A DNA stretch of 64,000 nt from Vondammii sp040505895 (GTDB taxonomy: Bacteria; Pseudomonadota; Gammaproteobacteria; Chromatiales; Chromatiaceae). How positions within the stretch are numbered: the stretch's first letter is position 1; the number at the start of each line of letters is the position of its first letter. The notes beneath the pieces are model-generated. The model was given only the letters and a program-made list of their open reading frames with translations, ran no database searches and was not told where the DNA came from. A program made the position numbers and the translations under genes. Location: positions 286,492 through 350,491 of the forward strand of contig JBEVXU010000018.1 of the NCBI GenBank assembly GCA_040505895.1, given 5' to 3'. Positions 24,837 through 33,694 of the stretch are shown here, piece by piece.

Positions 24837-27800
24837 ATGAAGGATCAAGATAATATGAAAAGTGCTCATCTCAAAGCTGTCCCTCCCAGCGTTGCCGCTA
24901 TTCCGCTACAACCCGCCTCGATGGATATCTGGAGCACCAAGTACCGGTTGAAGGCGAAGGATGGGACACCCGTTGATGAAGATATCGACGGCACCTATCA
25001 AAGGGTGGCGAAAGCACTGGCTGAGATTGAAGTAACACCGGAGTTACAGGAGAAGTGGCAGGAGCGCTTCCTCTGGGCACTGCGTCATGGTGCTATCCCC
25101 GCCGGACGTATCACCTCCAACGCGGGAGCACAGGCGCACAAACCGGCCACCTCCACCATCAACTGTACCGTCTCCGGCACTATCCACGACTCTATGAACG
25201 AGATCCTCGGCAAGGTTCACGAGGCAGGCCTCACCCTCAAGGCGGGCTGCGGTATCGGCTACGAGTTCTCCACCCTCCGTCCCAAGGGCGCCTACGTCAG
25301 TGGTGCCGGTGCCTACACCTCCGGTCCCCTGTCGTTTATGGATATCTACGACAAGATGTGTTTCACCGTCTCATCCGCCGGTGGACGCCGTGGCGCACAG
25401 ATGGCCACCTTTGATGTCGGCCACCCGGATGTGATGGACTTTGTCCGCGCCAAGCGTGAGGACGGCCGTCTGCGCCAGTTCAACCTCTCCCTGCTGATCA
25501 CCGAAGACTTTATGGAAGCGGTCAAACATGACGGTAAATGGGATCTCGCCTTTCCCGTCACCGAAAAAGAGGTCGAGGAGGATGGGGTCGATATGAGCGA
25601 CTCCGAAATAATCGTCTGGCGTGACTGGCCCTATAAAGATGGCTTTATCACCAATGAGACCGGCAAGATCGCCTGCAAGATCTACAAGACCATCCGCGCC
25701 CAACGGCTGTGGGATGTGATCATGTCCTCAACCTACGACTACGCAGAGCCGGGCTTTATCCTCATCGATAAAGTCAACCAGATGAACAACAACTGGTTCT
25801 GTGAAAATGTACGTGCCACCAATCCATGTGTCACTGTGGACACCTGGGTACAGACCGGTGTCGGCCCACGGCAGGTGAAAGAGCTGATCGGCACACCATT
25901 TACCGCCCGCATCGACGGCAGCGAGCACCTCTCAGGAGCCGAGGGTTTCTTCAAAACCGCAGATAAAGAAGTGGTGCGCCTGCAGACCACCGAGGGGCAC
26001 AACCTGCGCCTTACCGCTGACCATAAAGTGCGGCGTGTCACCACCTTTACCCGCTACCGTACCGAGACCGAGTGGTGTGAAGCGGGAAAATTGAGAACGG
26101 GTGACCGAGTACTGCTCAACGACCATCGTTCAAACTGTGCCTGGGAAGGTGAACACAACCATGGTGAAGGCTACCTCCTTGGGCTCCTGATCGGTGACGG
26201 TACACTCAAATCTGACAAAGCAGTCCTCTCCGTCTGGAAACCGGCTGCCGTGGCCAACGGCTGCAACAGCAGCCTCAGTGGCGGCACTCAGGCGGTGATG
26301 GATGAGGCCCTTGCCGCCGCCCGCACCCTACCCCATCGGTCCGATTTCAACGGCTGGATGGAGGTCCCGGGCAGAAACGAATTCCGCCTCTCCACCGCGG
26401 CACTTAAAGAGCTGGCTGAAAAGATGGGTATGTCTCCTGGCCACAAGGGAATTACGGACAGTGTGGAGCAGGCTTCAAGTGACTTCTACCGCGGCGTGCT
26501 GCGCGGCTTGTTCGATGCTGACGGTTCAGTCCAAGGCAACCAGAAGAAAGGGGTAAGCATACGCCTGGCACAATCCAATCTCCCACTACTTGAAGCAGCC
26601 CAGCGCATGTTGCTACGTCTTGGTATAGCTTCAACGCTCTACCGTGAGCGGCGTCCACAGGGAACGAAATATCTGCCAAACGGAAAAGGCGGCGAGCAAG
26701 AATACACCATCAAGGCGCAGCATGAGCTTGTGATCAGTGGCGAAAACCTGCATCAATACCACAACCTAATCGGCTTTGGTGACAGCGACAAACAGGATCG
26801 GCTGGAAAGTCTGATAAACAACTATCAGCGCAGCCTCAACCGTGAGCGTTTCACCGCACGAGTGAAATCTGTAGAACCGGCGGGCTTCGAGGCGGTTTAT
26901 GATGTTCAAGTTCCGGGAATCAATACATTTGATGCCAACGGACTACACGCCCATAACTGCGGTGAACAACCCCTCCCCCCCTACGGCGCCTGCCTGTTGG
27001 GTTCCATCAACCTGACCAAGTTCATCTGCAATGCATTCACAAAAGAGGCAAGCTTTGACTGGGATCAGTTTCGTGAAGTAGTCGCCACCTTCACCCGCAT
27101 GCTCGACAACGTGGTCGACATCAACGGCCTGCCCCTACCTGAGCAGCGCGAAGAGATCGAGCGCAAGCGCCGCCACGGCATGGGCTACCTGGGTTTGGGT
27201 TCATCTATGACCATGCTTGGCATGAAGTACGGTGATCCCAAGTCACTGGAATTTACCGAGCAGATCACCAAAGAGCTGGCACTGGTCGGCTGGCGTACCG
27301 GCCTGGAACTAGCCAAAGAGAAGGGACCCGCCCCGATCATGGAGGAGGAGTTCAGCGTCACCGGTGATATGTTGGCGCGGCGCCCCGAAATGGCAGTGGA
27401 TGACTGGCAGATCGGCGACAAGATCAAAGGCAAGCTGCTCCATACCAAATACAGCCACTACATGCAGCAGTTGGCCCAGGAAGATCCAAAACTGGCACAA
27501 GAGTTGAGCGAAGTGGGCTGCCGATTTACCCACCACAGCTCTATCGCCCCCACCGGCACCATCTCCCTGTCACTGGCCAACAACGCCAGTAACGGCATCG
27601 AGCCGAGCTTTGCCCACCACTACGCCCGCAACATTATCCGCGAAGGCAAGAAGAGCAAGGAAAAAGTCAACGTATTCAGTTTTGAACTGCTCGCCTACCG
27701 CGAAATGATCAACAAAAAGGCCATGCCCTACTCCGAAAATGAGGATGAGCAGCTGCCCGACTACTTTATCGCCGCAGACGACGTCACCCCGAAGCAGCAT

Positions 27801-28139
27801 GTCGATGTACAGGCGGCGGCACAAAAATGGATCGACTCATCCATTTCAAAGACCGCCAACGTACCTACCGACTACCCCTATGAAGAGTTCAAGGATATCT
27901 ACCTCTACGCCTACGAGCAGGGGCTCAAGGGCTGCACCACCTTCCGTTTCAATCCTGAAGCGTTCCAGGGTGTACTGGTAAAAGAGAAGGATCTGGAAAA
28001 CACCACCTATAAATTCACCCTTGATGACGGTAGCGAAATTGAAGTCAAAGGTAATGAAGAGATTGAATACGATGGCGAGATGCATACCGCCGCCAATCTC
28101 TTCGACGCACTGAAAGAGGGTTACTACGGCAAGTTCTAA
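24837..28139 (+). CDS. nrdJ: Class II (B12-dependent) ribonucleotide reductase NrdJa, with intein
   Basis: Reduces ribonucleotides to deoxyribonucleotides with adenosylcobalamin as radical source, so it works with or without oxygen. The 1,100-aa product is a 723-aa reductase interrupted by a 377-aa intein (residues 331-707). Reductase landmarks are TSTINCTVSGTIHDS (redox Cys), GCGIGYEFSTLRP, the NPCGE active-site motif created by splicing at residue 330/708, CLLGSINL, and NNASNGIEPSF. The reductase lacks its C-terminal zinc/redox part, which is encoded separately by the next gene, as in the split NrdJa/NrdJb of Pseudomonas aeruginosa. ATG 24837 is used; ATG 24855 (with AAGGAT upstream) is an alternative. 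Confidence 0.96.
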   Translation: MKDQDNMKSAHLKAVPPSVAAIPLQPASMDIWSTKYRLKAKDGTPVDEDIDGTYQRVAKALAEIEVTPELQEKWQERFLWALRHGAIPAGRITSNAGAQAHKPATSTINCTVSGTIHDSMNEILGKVHEAGLTLKAGCGIGYEFSTLRPKGAYVSGAGAYTSGPLSFMDIYDKMCFTVSSAGGRRGAQMATFDVGHPDVMDFVRAKREDGRLRQFNLSLLITEDFMEAVKHDGKWDLAFPVTEKEVEEDGVDMSDSEIIVWRDWPYKDGFITNETGKIACKIYKTIRAQRLWDVIMSSTYDYAEPGFILIDKVNQMNNNWFCENVRATNPCVTVDTWVQTGVGPRQVKELIGTPFTARIDGSEHLSGAEGFFKTADKEVVRLQTTEGHNLRLTADHKVRRVTTFTRYRTETEWCEAGKLRTGDRVLLNDHRSNCAWEGEHNHGEGYLLGLLIGDGTLKSDKAVLSVWKPAAVANGCNSSLSGGTQAVMDEALAAARTLPHRSDFNGWMEVPGRNEFRLSTAALKELAEKMGMSPGHKGITDSVEQASSDFYRGVLRGLFDADGSVQGNQKKGVSIRLAQSNLPLLEAAQRMLLRLGIASTLYRERRPQGTKYLPNGKGGEQEYTIKAQHELVISGENLHQYHNLIGFGDSDKQDRLESLINNYQRSLNRERFTARVKSVEPAGFEAVYDVQVPGINTFDANGLHAHNCGEQPLPPYGACLLGSINLTKFICNAFTKEASFDWDQFREVVATFTRMLDNVVDINGLPLPEQREEIERKRRHGMGYLGLGSSMTMLGMKYGDPKSLEFTEQITKELALVGWRTGLELAKEKGPAPIMEEEFSVTGDMLARRPEMAVDDWQIGDKIKGKLLHTKYSHYMQQLAQEDPKLAQELSEVGCRFTHHSSIAPTGTISLSLANNASNGIEPSFAHHYARNIIREGKKSKEKVNVFSFELLAYREMINKKAMPYSENEDEQLPDYFIAADDVTPKQHVDVQAAAQKWIDSSISKTANVPTDYPYEEFKDIYLYAYEQGLKGCTTFRFNPEAFQGVLVKEKDLENTTYKFTLDDGSEIEVKGNEEIEYDGEMHTAANLFDALKEGYYGKF
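25827..26957 (+). other. Intein with DOD homing endonuclease in NrdJ
   Basis: An in-frame protein-splicing element of 377 residues. It starts with Cys1 (CVTVDTWVQTGVG), has the block B LRLTADHKV (T-x-x-H), two LAGLIDADG-type endonuclease motifs (LLGLLIGDGTL and LRGLFDADGSV), block F (EAVYDVQVPGINTFDANG) and ends HN before Cys+1 of the extein. All splicing residues are present, so it should be active. It sits between NP and CGE, so the +1 nucleophile is the reductase's own thiyl-radical cysteine. Confidence 0.95.
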
Positions 28140-28196
28140 CGAACGGCCTTTTCACCTTTAACAGATGCACATTTGAGCGTAACAAGGTTAACGAAC

Positions 28197-28898
28197 ATGG
28201 CAATCAAGATCGAAAAGAAAATCGTCGGTTACAAAGTAGCCCAGGACGAAGAAGAGAAAGTCACCGAGACAACCGCACCTGTGGTGGAAGAGCCGAAAGA
28301 CAACATTGTCCACATGCATGAAAAGGTGGCACGGCCGGAGATGCTCTTCGGCTCTACCTACAAAATCAAGACCCCGCTCACAGAGCACGCCCTCTACGTC
28401 ACGGTGAACGACATCATCCTCAATCACGGCACTGCACACGAGGTGCGTCGTCCATTCGAAGTGTTCATCAACTCCAAGAACATGGACCACTTCCAGTGGA
28501 TCGTCGCCCTTACCCGAATCATCTCTGCCGTGTTCCGCAAAGGTGGCGATGTCACCTTCCTGGTGGAAGAGCTGCGTTCGGTATTCGACCCCTCCGGCGG
28601 CTACTTCAAAAAGGGCGGCAAATACATGCCTTCTCTGGTGGCCGAGATCGGTGATGTCATCCACTGCCACCTGGTGACCATCGGTATGCTGAAAGAGGAT
28701 AGCCCTGACGAGCACCAGCAGAAACTGATCGATGAGAAGCGCGCTCAGTATGAGAAATCCATCAACACCCAGGAAAAGTCGCAAGATACCAGCTTCCCAG
28801 AAGGCTCCCAACTCTGTGTCAAGTGCAGCACCAAAGCAGTGATCCTTATGGATGGTTGTATGACCTGTCTTAACTGTGGTGATTCCAAGTGCGGTTAG
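28197..28898 (+). CDS. nrdJb: Ribonucleotide reductase class II C-terminal subunit NrdJb
   Basis: A 233-aa protein with a TSCPD-type domain (ALYVTVNDIILNHGTAHEVR, FEVFINSKN) and a C-terminal cysteine cluster (CVKCSTKAVI, GCMTCLNCGDSKCG) that would hold zinc and supply the redox pair that re-reduces the NrdJ active site. It follows nrdJa by 57 bp on the same strand. The ATG at 28197 with AAGG upstream is chosen over a TTG at 28173. Confidence 0.93.
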   Translation: MAIKIEKKIVGYKVAQDEEEKVTETTAPVVEEPKDNIVHMHEKVARPEMLFGSTYKIKTPLTEHALYVTVNDIILNHGTAHEVRRPFEVFINSKNMDHFQWIVALTRIISAVFRKGGDVTFLVEELRSVFDPSGGYFKKGGKYMPSLVAEIGDVIHCHLVTIGMLKEDSPDEHQQKLIDEKRAQYEKSINTQEKSQDTSFPEGSQLCVKCSTKAVILMDGCMTCLNCGDSKCG

Positions 28899-28924
28899 TT
28901 CAGCACATTTTCAGGGAATAGAAA

Positions 28925-28975
28925 AAGCGGAACGCAGAGAGCGCGGAGGAGCACAGAAGGCGCGGAGAAAAACTC
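28925..28975. repeat. CGCAGAGAGCGCGGAG-type intergenic repeat
   Basis: A purine-rich run (GGAACGCAGAGAGCGCGGAG, then GAGCACAGAAGGCGCGGAG). Similar strings occur at 5371-5390 and 59588-59615. This kind of low-complexity intergenic sequence is widespread in bacterial genomes; function unknown. Confidence 0.4.
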
Positions 28976-29088
28976 TTCTTTTGAAATGCGGTCGCTGCAT
29001 CCCGACTTAAAGGGCTCTGACCCCTTTTTCTAGGCTCCTCTCGGCTGTGCTTGGCGTTAGCCTTTTTATGAGCAAAAAATAGCCAAGT

Positions 29089-29856
29089 ATGAAATTGACA
29101 CCATTAAAAGTATTTTTCGCGTATATATCAGTAGTTCTGATATGCGCAGTCATTTACGTTTCTGTCCCGGAAATGTTTAAAGACAAAATAACTATTGGTG
29201 ATGGTTTGTATTTTAGCGTGGTCACTATAACTACTTTAGGCTATGGTGATTTTTCACCTATAAGTGATTCAGGTAAAGCTGTAGCGGCTTTTGAAGCTTT
29301 CTTGGGTGTTGTTTTGATGGGGCTTTTTTTACTTTCTGTTTCAAATCAGCTTATTGAAAAAGAAGAAAGAAAAAGAATTGATGCGGCAAAAGAAAATCTG
29401 AAAGCACAATACAGGGCTTGGAAAAGGAATGTTATTTACTCTCTGCTATTTCTATCTAAGCCTGGTAAGGGCGTAGCATCTGACTTAGCTGAGGAATTAA
29501 CTGATGCACACAGATTTCGGGATTACTTCAAAGAAGATAATGATGCACGCTGGTGTGCGATAGCCAATAATCTGTCCAGTGATAGTTACTATTCCAAAGA
29601 GATTGTTCATGGGCTGGAAAACTTACAAAGCCAAATAGAAATATTTATAGCTTCATCCCGAGTCGGTGAGGCTGAAGTATTGAAACAGCTTACACAATAT
29701 GTAAATCATCTTAGTAGTATGCGTAGGCGTGATTTAGATGATTATGATGATCAAAAAGGTTTTATGAGGGCTTTATGGTCAGTCCTAGCGCAATGGGATT
29801 TTTCGTCAGGCGATCATAATAAAGATATTCTTCTAGATACAATTGATAAGATATAA
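29089..29856 (+). CDS. Two-helix potassium channel-like protein
   Basis: A 255-aa protein with two N-terminal membrane helices (VFFAYISVVLICAVIYVSV and AVAAFEAFLGVVLMGLFLLSV) around a pore loop with the K+ selectivity filter TTLGYGD. Residues 100-255 form a charged cytoplasmic domain without a recognised RCK fold. The sequence is clearly more AT-rich than its neighbours, suggesting transfer. It is bracketed by a 10-bp inverted repeat (CTCTGACCCC at 29015-29024; GGGGTCAGAG at 29873-29882). No strong ribosome site is visible before the ATG. Confidence 0.8.
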   Translation: MKLTPLKVFFAYISVVLICAVIYVSVPEMFKDKITIGDGLYFSVVTITTLGYGDFSPISDSGKAVAAFEAFLGVVLMGLFLLSVSNQLIEKEERKRIDAAKENLKAQYRAWKRNVIYSLLFLSKPGKGVASDLAEELTDAHRFRDYFKEDNDARWCAIANNLSSDSYYSKEIVHGLENLQSQIEIFIASSRVGEAEVLKQLTQYVNHLSSMRRRDLDDYDDQKGFMRALWSVLAQWDFSSGDHNKDILLDTIDKI

Positions 29857-29974
29857 AGGTGTGAGAGAAATTGGGGTCAGAGTAAAAACTTCCGGGAATT
29901 CTGATTCCTTTTGACAACAAGTGATTAGGATCCTGCAAATTTGAGTTAGTCGTAAAAATCTACAAGGAGAAGCA

Positions 29975-30784
29975 ATGAAGCTGTCATCACTAGGTCTATA
30001 TATTTTTGTGGTATGTGCTCTGGTAATCGGGACTCCCACGCTCACTTTTGCAGAGATGGCAAAGATCGGTATTGTCATTATGCATGGTAAAGGGGGCTCA
30101 CCCAACAAGCATGTCGATGGTATTGCCAATACATTGGAGAGAGATGGGTATCTGGTTGCTAATCTGGAAATGCCATGGTCCAAGCGCCATGAATACAATG
30201 CCCCCGTTAGCGCAGCAGAGGAGCAGGTAGAGTCAGCACTCACAAAAATGCGCAATCAAGGCGCAACCCACCTTTTTGTCTCAGGACACAGTCAGGGTGG
30301 GGGCTTCGCACTCTATTTTGGCGGTCGCCATAGGGTAGATGGTGTTATCGGGCTAGCCCCGGGTGGAAATGTCGGGAGCAAGATGTTCCGTAAGAAGCTG
30401 GGTAAGTCGGTTGCACGTGCACGGAAACTCATTGAGGCGGGTAAAGGCGATGAAACAACCCGATTGATGGACCTTGAGGGATCAAAGGGTACTTTCCCCA
30501 TCATCATTACACCAAACAACTATCTCTCATGGTTTGCCCCTGACGGAGCAATGAATATAATCAAGTCGGCGAAGCAGTTGGGAGATGATGTTCCCGTGCT
30601 GTGGGCGGTTGCCAAACGGGATTACCCAGGGCTTAGGAAATTTGGCCCAATAGTTTTTGGATTCCTGTCCAGACACCCCGACACCACATACTATGAACCG
30701 AACTCTGACCACCTGGGTGCTCCATCTGCCTCCATAGAGGAGGTCAAAAGGTGGATCACTGAAGTAGTTAACAACAAAGGATAA
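29975..30784 (+). CDS. Secreted alpha/beta hydrolase-fold protein
   Basis: A 269-aa protein with a signal peptide (cleavage near TFAEM) and an alpha/beta-hydrolase fold: IGIVIMHGKGGSP (oxyanion region), nucleophile Ser106 in SGHSQGGGFAL, and a likely catalytic His in PNSDHLGAPS near the C-terminus. The substrate cannot be told from sequence. AAGGAG precedes the ATG at 7 bp. It stands alone after the channel gene. Confidence 0.78.
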   Translation: MKLSSLGLYIFVVCALVIGTPTLTFAEMAKIGIVIMHGKGGSPNKHVDGIANTLERDGYLVANLEMPWSKRHEYNAPVSAAEEQVESALTKMRNQGATHLFVSGHSQGGGFALYFGGRHRVDGVIGLAPGGNVGSKMFRKKLGKSVARARKLIEAGKGDETTRLMDLEGSKGTFPIIITPNNYLSWFAPDGAMNIIKSAKQLGDDVPVLWAVAKRDYPGLRKFGPIVFGFLSRHPDTTYYEPNSDHLGAPSASIEEVKRWITEVVNNKG

Positions 30785-30990
30785 AACCAAACTTTCAGAG
30801 GTGAAGAACGCTTCAACTTCACCATAGTTGGTAATGGTAATCAGCTGTAAGCGTTGGAAAGTTCTCTGCTCTGAGTAGTTCAAAATAAGCCGGACGATTA
30901 GCTACAGAGAATAGGTTCAGGCTGTGCAATCACGCACAGCTGTACTTGGTTCGAGTCTTCTCTTTTACCTGTCTTGATCCAGGCGTTAAA

Positions 30991-31860
30991 TTATGCCAAT
31001 CCCTTGTGGAAAGCTTGCGCTTCGCTCATGCGTTCTTGACGCTGTTGCTCTTCGATCATGGCCGCTTCGATCTCCAGTAGCACGGCATCCACATCCGCAA
31101 CCTGTAGCTCTTCCTCAAAGTGGCCGGTCAGCTCGGCGTCAGGATGCAATTTTCCATTTTCGTACAGTGACCAGATTTCTTTGGCGTATTTGCTGTCTTG
31201 CAGTTCTGGGGCGTACTGGGCGTAGTAGGTAGTTATACTGTTGACGTCCCGCTCCAGCATCCACTCGGCTTGATTGTTGGCTGCGGCGTCCACTACTTGA
31301 GGCAGGTCGATAATCACCGGACCGGACTCATCCACCAATACGTTAAATTCTGACAGGTCACCATGCACCAGTCCGGCGCAAAGCATGCGCATCACGTATT
31401 GCATGAGCACCGCATGGTCTTTCCGTGCCTCTTCCGCAGACATGGAAATATCGTTGAGGCGCGGCGCCACTAGGCCCTCGGTATCGGTGATCAACTCCAT
31501 CAGCAGGACGCCGTCGAAGAAGCCATAGGGCTGGGGGACTCGTACACCGGCACGGGCCAGGCGATAGAGGGCATCCACCTCGGTGGTCTGCCACGCCTGC
31601 TCTTGCTGTTCACGACCGAATTTGGAGCCTTTTTCCATAGCTCGGCCACGGCGGCTATTACGCGTCTTGCGGCCTTCTCGGTATTGCACAGCCTTTTTGA
31701 AGCTTCGCTTGTTAGCTTCTTTGTAGGCCTTGGCGCAGCGAATCTCGTGACCGCAGCGCACGATATAGACGGTGGCCTCTTTACCGCTCATCAGCGGGCG
31801 GATAACTTCATCGACCAAACCATCCTCAATCAGGGGTTGGATTTGCTTTGGAATTTTCAT
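30991..31860 (-). CDS. RIO1-family serine kinase
   Basis: A 289-aa RIO-type protein kinase: SGKEATVYIVRCG (ATP loop region), the KAYKEANKRSFKKAVQYREG segment typical of RIO1, catalytic VHGDLSEFNVLV (Asp168) and metal-binding VIIDLPQVVD (Asp185). The last 70 residues are charged and helical. RIO1 kinases act in ribosome maturation in archaea and eukaryotes; the bacterial role is poorly known. AAGGG lies just before the ATG. Confidence 0.88.
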   Translation of the reverse strand: MKIPKQIQPLIEDGLVDEVIRPLMSGKEATVYIVRCGHEIRCAKAYKEANKRSFKKAVQYREGRKTRNSRRGRAMEKGSKFGREQQEQAWQTTEVDALYRLARAGVRVPQPYGFFDGVLLMELITDTEGLVAPRLNDISMSAEEARKDHAVLMQYVMRMLCAGLVHGDLSEFNVLVDESGPVIIDLPQVVDAAANNQAEWMLERDVNSITTYYAQYAPELQDSKYAKEIWSLYENGKLHPDAELTGHFEEELQVADVDAVLLEIEAAMIEEQQRQERMSEAQAFHKGLA

Positions 31861-31999
31861 GGCACCCTTATACGCTGTTTAGGTACAGGATGGAATCCAT
31901 TACTTACAAAGAAGATGGTGTGAGCGCTGGGACAACCACCCTCCTCCTTCCAGAGGGAGTTGAAGGGCGGCTAATCAAATACCAGGCAGCAATACCCGG

Positions 32000-32350
32000 T
32001 TAGTCATGGTAACGAAGGATGATATTCCAAGAGCCGTCATCACCGTAACGCAGGAAGTATGATGACCCATCGTACGGCGAATAATCATAGGGCCGGTAAT
32101 ACCTGGTACTCCTGTAGCGCGGCCAATAATGCCTGGAATGAGTCGTCCATGGTCTACGATGGCTGCGAGTATGCTTCTTCCTGAGAGAATATTTCTCATT
32201 GCGTTGATGATCACGAGACCTCTGATCCACCCTGCCCCAATCGCCGGATCTTAACCCATGCTTGGCGGCGGAAATATCGGTTGAGATTGTACCTCCTGTA
32301 AAAGCCAGTAAAGCGGCCACCACTGTTGCTGATATTATGCTGCGTTTCAT
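32000..32350 (-). CDS. Small secreted Arg/His/Tyr-rich protein
   Basis: A 116-aa precursor with a signal peptide (SIISATVVAALLAFTGGT) and a basic, aromatic mature part (RSHRRPWTTHSRHYWPRYRS, then YYRPYDYSPYD) ending in SYFLRYGDDGSWNIILRYHD. AGGAG before ATG 32350 supports this start over the longer in-frame one. It resembles no family I can name; similar Tyr/Arg-rich small periplasmic proteins are common and unassigned. Confidence 0.65.
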   Translation of the reverse strand: MKRSIISATVVAALLAFTGGTISTDISAAKHGLRSGDWGRVDQRSRDHQRNEKYSLRKKHTRSHRRPWTTHSRHYWPRYRSTRYYRPYDYSPYDGSSYFLRYGDDGSWNIILRYHD

Positions 32351-32604
32351 TTCATGACTCCTTCCCGGCACCACCGGGTTGACCACCTCTCACTTTAAAG
32401 AGTAGCCAGGGAGCCTGAACAGCACCTGAACGAACGACTAACGAAGCTATGAATTGTGATAAATTACGTAGCAAACAGATGCAAGCAGCACTAGATTTTT
32501 AATCTTTTACGATAGACTCCAAAGAGAGTGGTTATCGAGGATAGACCACTAAATCGATATTGGTCAGAGACAATTGGTTGTTAAATCAGTATAAAATAGA
32601 TCCC

Positions 32605-32802
32605 ATGAATCAGTTATCTGAAAACAGCATCAGCTGCCCATATTGTGGAGAATCAATTGATGTACTGATCGACAGCTCTGAAGCGGATCAGGAGTATATT
32701 GAAGATTGCCACGTCTGCTGTAGGCCGATTGTATTTAGAATTACGTTAACAAATAGTGGCGAACCCGTAGTGTCGGTACGAAGTGAAGATGAAACCTATT
32801 AA
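32605..32802 (+). CDS. CPXCG-motif cysteine-rich protein
   Basis: A 65-aa protein of the CPXCG family: ISCPYCGESIDVLID, then EDCHVCCRPIVFRI, i.e. two CxxC pairs that probably bind zinc. ATG 32605 begins MNQLSENS, right before the conserved part; a longer in-frame start adds an unconserved stretch. Function unknown. Confidence 0.82.
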   Translation: MNQLSENSISCPYCGESIDVLIDSSEADQEYIEDCHVCCRPIVFRITLTNSGEPVVSVRSEDETY

Positions 32803-32911
32803 TAATAGGCGAAACAATCCCTCTGGTGACACCCATTACGTAGGGTGATCAATCTGCTGCAGGCCTTACCCGCTCCCGGAGCGTTATTGCCGACACTAAG
32901 CATATGAAGAG

Positions 32912-33322
32912 ATGAAGCCAATAGTACAAGAAGAAAAAACAGTGTGTGGCATTGCAAGTTTGGCTGCTATTGCCGGTATCTCTTATAGCGAGGCCAAGAA
33001 AATAGCTAACGGCATGGGAATCTATGCTGATGACCAAACGCTATGGTCAGATTCCCAACATGTCCGTACTCTTTTAGCTCAATTGGGTATCAGGAGTGAT
33101 AGAGCAGAGACCCCTTTCAAGAACTGGGACTCTTTGCCGGATTGTGCGCTAATCTCACTCAAGTGGCATATTGAAAACGGAAAGCCATTCTGGCACTGGG
33201 CTGTTTTTATTCGTGAGGATAACCATGCCTATGTTCTTGATCCCAAGAAAGCCCTTAAAACCAATGTAAGAACAGATTTTGGCAGAATGAGACCCAAATG
33301 GTACATCGAAGTATACGCTTAA
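32912..33322 (+). CDS. Stand-alone C39-like cysteine peptidase domain
   Basis: A 136-aa protein that looks like a single papain-fold C39-type domain: Cys12 in KTVCGIASLAAIAGISYSEA (nucleophile with preceding oxyanion residue), His in FWHWAVFI and Asp in AYVLDPKKAL, in the order expected for a catalytic triad. It has no signal peptide, membrane helices or ABC domain. Real C39 domains cut double-glycine leader peptides; here no substrate gene is next to it. The assignment rests on motif order only. Confidence 0.6.
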   Translation: MKPIVQEEKTVCGIASLAAIAGISYSEAKKIANGMGIYADDQTLWSDSQHVRTLLAQLGIRSDRAETPFKNWDSLPDCALISLKWHIENGKPFWHWAVFIREDNHAYVLDPKKALKTNVRTDFGRMRPKWYIEVYA

Positions 33323-33356
33323 CAAATCAACCGGCCATAAAGGTAAGCGCTCAATA

Positions 33357-33611
33357 ATGTCTGCAATAAAGTTCACCAAAGATGAGAAGGATGTCATCAT
33401 CCGAAAAATTCAGGGCTACTTCGAGAGTGAGCTGGACCGGGAGATAGGCCAATTCGAGGCTGACTTTCTTCTGGACTTCTTCTCCGAAGAGGTTGGGGCT
33501 TATTACTACAACCGGGGTCTCTACGACGCTCAAACCATTCTTGAGAGCAAAATGGAGGGGTTTGCAGAGGCTATCTATGAAATTGAGAAGCCTACTGAGT
33601 TTTCCAAATGA
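33357..33611 (+). CDS. DUF2164 family protein
   Basis: An 84-aa acidic protein of the DUF2164 family: IQGYFESELDREIGQFEADFLLDFF, then GAYYYNRGLYDAQ and LESKMEGFAEAIYEIEKP. Family function is unknown. It follows the C39-like gene by 34 bp and may be co-transcribed. Confidence 0.85.
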   Translation: MSAIKFTKDEKDVIIRKIQGYFESELDREIGQFEADFLLDFFSEEVGAYYYNRGLYDAQTILESKMEGFAEAIYEIEKPTEFSK

Positions 33612-33694
33612 CCATCCATAGGGGATAATAGGCGACAGACCCACCCCACCCGACCAAAAGTCGTTTTGAATCACCTCTATACAGGCTCATCATT

